From positions 1-7,145 of the forward strand of contig JAJZKY010000225.1 of the NCBI GenBank assembly GCA_021803885.1: 7,145 nucleotides of DNA, written 5' to 3'. The translations under genes and the position numbers were made by a program. This document shows, in pieces, positions 6,382 to 7,145 of the stretch; position 1 is the stretch's first letter, and every line of letters starts with the position of its first letter. Under the pieces are notes generated by a model. That model searched no databases and was not told the origin of the DNA. It worked only from the letters and a program-made list of their open reading frames with translations. Source of the DNA: Planctomycetota bacterium (GTDB lineage: Bacteria; Planctomycetota; Phycisphaerae; WQYP01; JAJZKY01).

Positions 6382-6394
6382 GAGGAAACTCCTC
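6382..6394 (-). repeat. Small hairpin containing an orphan Shine-Dalgarno-like sequence
   Basis: GAGGA-aac-TCCTC is a 5-bp stem with a 3-base loop. On the minus strand it contains AGAGGAG, the best purine-rich site before the dehydrogenase. The next in-frame ATG (6367) is too far away for normal use, so it may be chance or an mRNA structure in the leader. Confidence 0.25.
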
Positions 6395-6423
6395 TCTTGT
6401 TCCGGCCTCATGAATCACTCAGA

Positions 6424-7145
6424 TCAGGTCAGCATTGTCGGAGCATTTGATCCACAAAGAACCTCTGCACAGGCTCCCCGAACCTGTCCTTTCACTGCTC
6501 GTCTTCTCTTTGCCGTGCTTCGATGACTACTCTTGACGTCCGACATCGGCTTTACCCAAATGGGAACTTCTGCTCTCCAAAAGCCCGACGAAAGCCTCTT
6601 CATTCCGAATGCTCCGAAGAATCTGTCGTAATTTCTATCGAAGGTTTCGGCGAACTCTTCCGAAAATGAACTCTGCCGAACTGAAGGTACGGATGTCACT
6701 TCCCCAATCTTCAATGCAATTGCGATACCCTCGACCGCAGACATAAGTAACTGGCGAGGTTGAACTCCGTGAAAGGCTCCCGCTGCAACCCGGATTTGTT
6801 GGGGATAGGAACCCGCCGCACCCTGAAGTCGAGAGATCAATATCGTCTCAGCAGCGTCTATGCCTACCACCCATCCCGGAATAATTGTGAATGCGAGAGT
6901 GCAAATGACTAGATTGTCGATCTTGAGGATTAGCGACAACTCCCCCTCTTTATCGCAGTTTCTGGAAAGCCCAATGGTCAGGGCTAGGAGACTGCCATGA
7001 TGCAATGTCCGATGGAGTACAACGTTCTCGTTCAAGATCTTCCGCAAGGGGACAGCGGGAAAGACGGTTTTTAACCGCCTGTAGTGATGCACAAGACAAG
7101 CTATTGACTGTCTAGGCGTGAAGCCCCGCGCGAGGTAGTCCTCAA
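6424..7145 (-). CDS. VirK/YbjX-family (DUF535) protein, 5' end off window
   Basis: The frame is open from the right edge to the TGA at 6424-6426, giving 239 visible residues. A GTG at 7092 is in frame, but the reading continues upstream as EDYLARGFTPRQSIACL, which fits the family, so GTG 7092 is probably internal. Family-like features, in order: an N-terminal HHYRRL helix (visible residues 19-24), KEGELSLIL (65-73), a hydrophobic strand pair (LVICTLAFTIIPGWVVG, 78-94), LQGAAG (106-111), AAGAFHGVQPRQLL (120-133), NYDRFFGAFG (171-180), and a basic end VKSSHRSTAKRRR (203-215). DUF535 proteins usually have about 300 residues, so some 50-70 are missing. The biochemical activity is unknown; enterobacterial VirK and YbjX are linked to PhoP control and envelope or peptide resistance. 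The gene is less GC-rich than the dehydrogenase. The 71-base gap to ATG 6352 on the same strand suggests an operon. Assignment is by motif memory, not search. Confidence 0.72.
   Translation of the reverse strand, partial: EDYLARGFTPRQSIACLVHHYRRLKTVFPAVPLRKILNENVVLHRTLHHGSLLALTIGLSRNCDKEGELSLILKIDNLVICTLAFTIIPGWVVGIDAAETILISRLQGAAGSYPQQIRVAAGAFHGVQPRQLLMSAVEGIAIALKIGEVTSVPSVRQSSFSEEFAETFDRNYDRFFGAFGMKRLSSGFWRAEVPIWVKPMSDVKSSHRSTAKRRRAVKGQVRGACAEVLCGSNAPTMLT

Overview
The window looks like part of an Acidobacteriota (Terriglobia-type) chromosome. I base this on the character of the genes, not on a search. The sigma factor, the zinc-finger anti-sigma with Asp-box and carboxypeptidase-regulatory domains, and the secreted glycine-rich parallel beta-helix protein are all of a style I associate with soil acidobacteria. 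Coding DNA is GC-rich. No rRNA, tRNA, CRISPR array, insertion sequence or phage gene was recognised.

Layout. (1) Bases 1-920, minus strand: the N-terminal 306 residues of an exported protein resembling the beta-helix region of acidobacterial TadG-like proteins. It runs off the left edge. (2) Bases 921-1727: about 800 bases with no convincing gene. They hold one weak small ORF, an AT-rich core (about 32% GC over 1441-1530) with a perfect 7-bp inverted repeat, and close to the next gene a perfect 6-bp inverted repeat plus two GTCGAC sites 20 bp apart. (3) Bases 1728-4224, plus strand: a sigma-70-family (ECF-like) sigma factor overlapping by 8 bases a membrane-anchored zinc-finger (ZAS) anti-sigma factor with an unusually elaborate extracytoplasmic region. 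(4) Bases 4394-4747, plus strand: a short secreted ORF that looks like the severed 5' end of a larger exported protein. Its last codons overlap the transcription terminator of the opposite strand. (5) Bases 4919-7145, minus strand: a probable two-gene unit, a VirK/YbjX-family (DUF535) protein (5' end off the right edge) followed by UDP-glucose 6-dehydrogenase, with an intrinsic terminator at 4700-4738.

How the genes may work together. The sigma/anti-sigma pair is a self-contained signalling module: the anti-sigma would hold the sigma at the inner membrane and release it when its outer domain senses an envelope condition. Its targets are not evident here. The dehydrogenase supplies UDP-glucuronate for polysaccharide or lipid modification. 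The co-directional VirK/YbjX-family gene suggests an envelope role. No clearly new multi-gene system is visible. The most unusual items are the anti-sigma architecture, the truncated secreted ORF built into a terminator, the palindrome cluster before the sigma gene, and the pairing of virK/ybjX-like and ugd genes.
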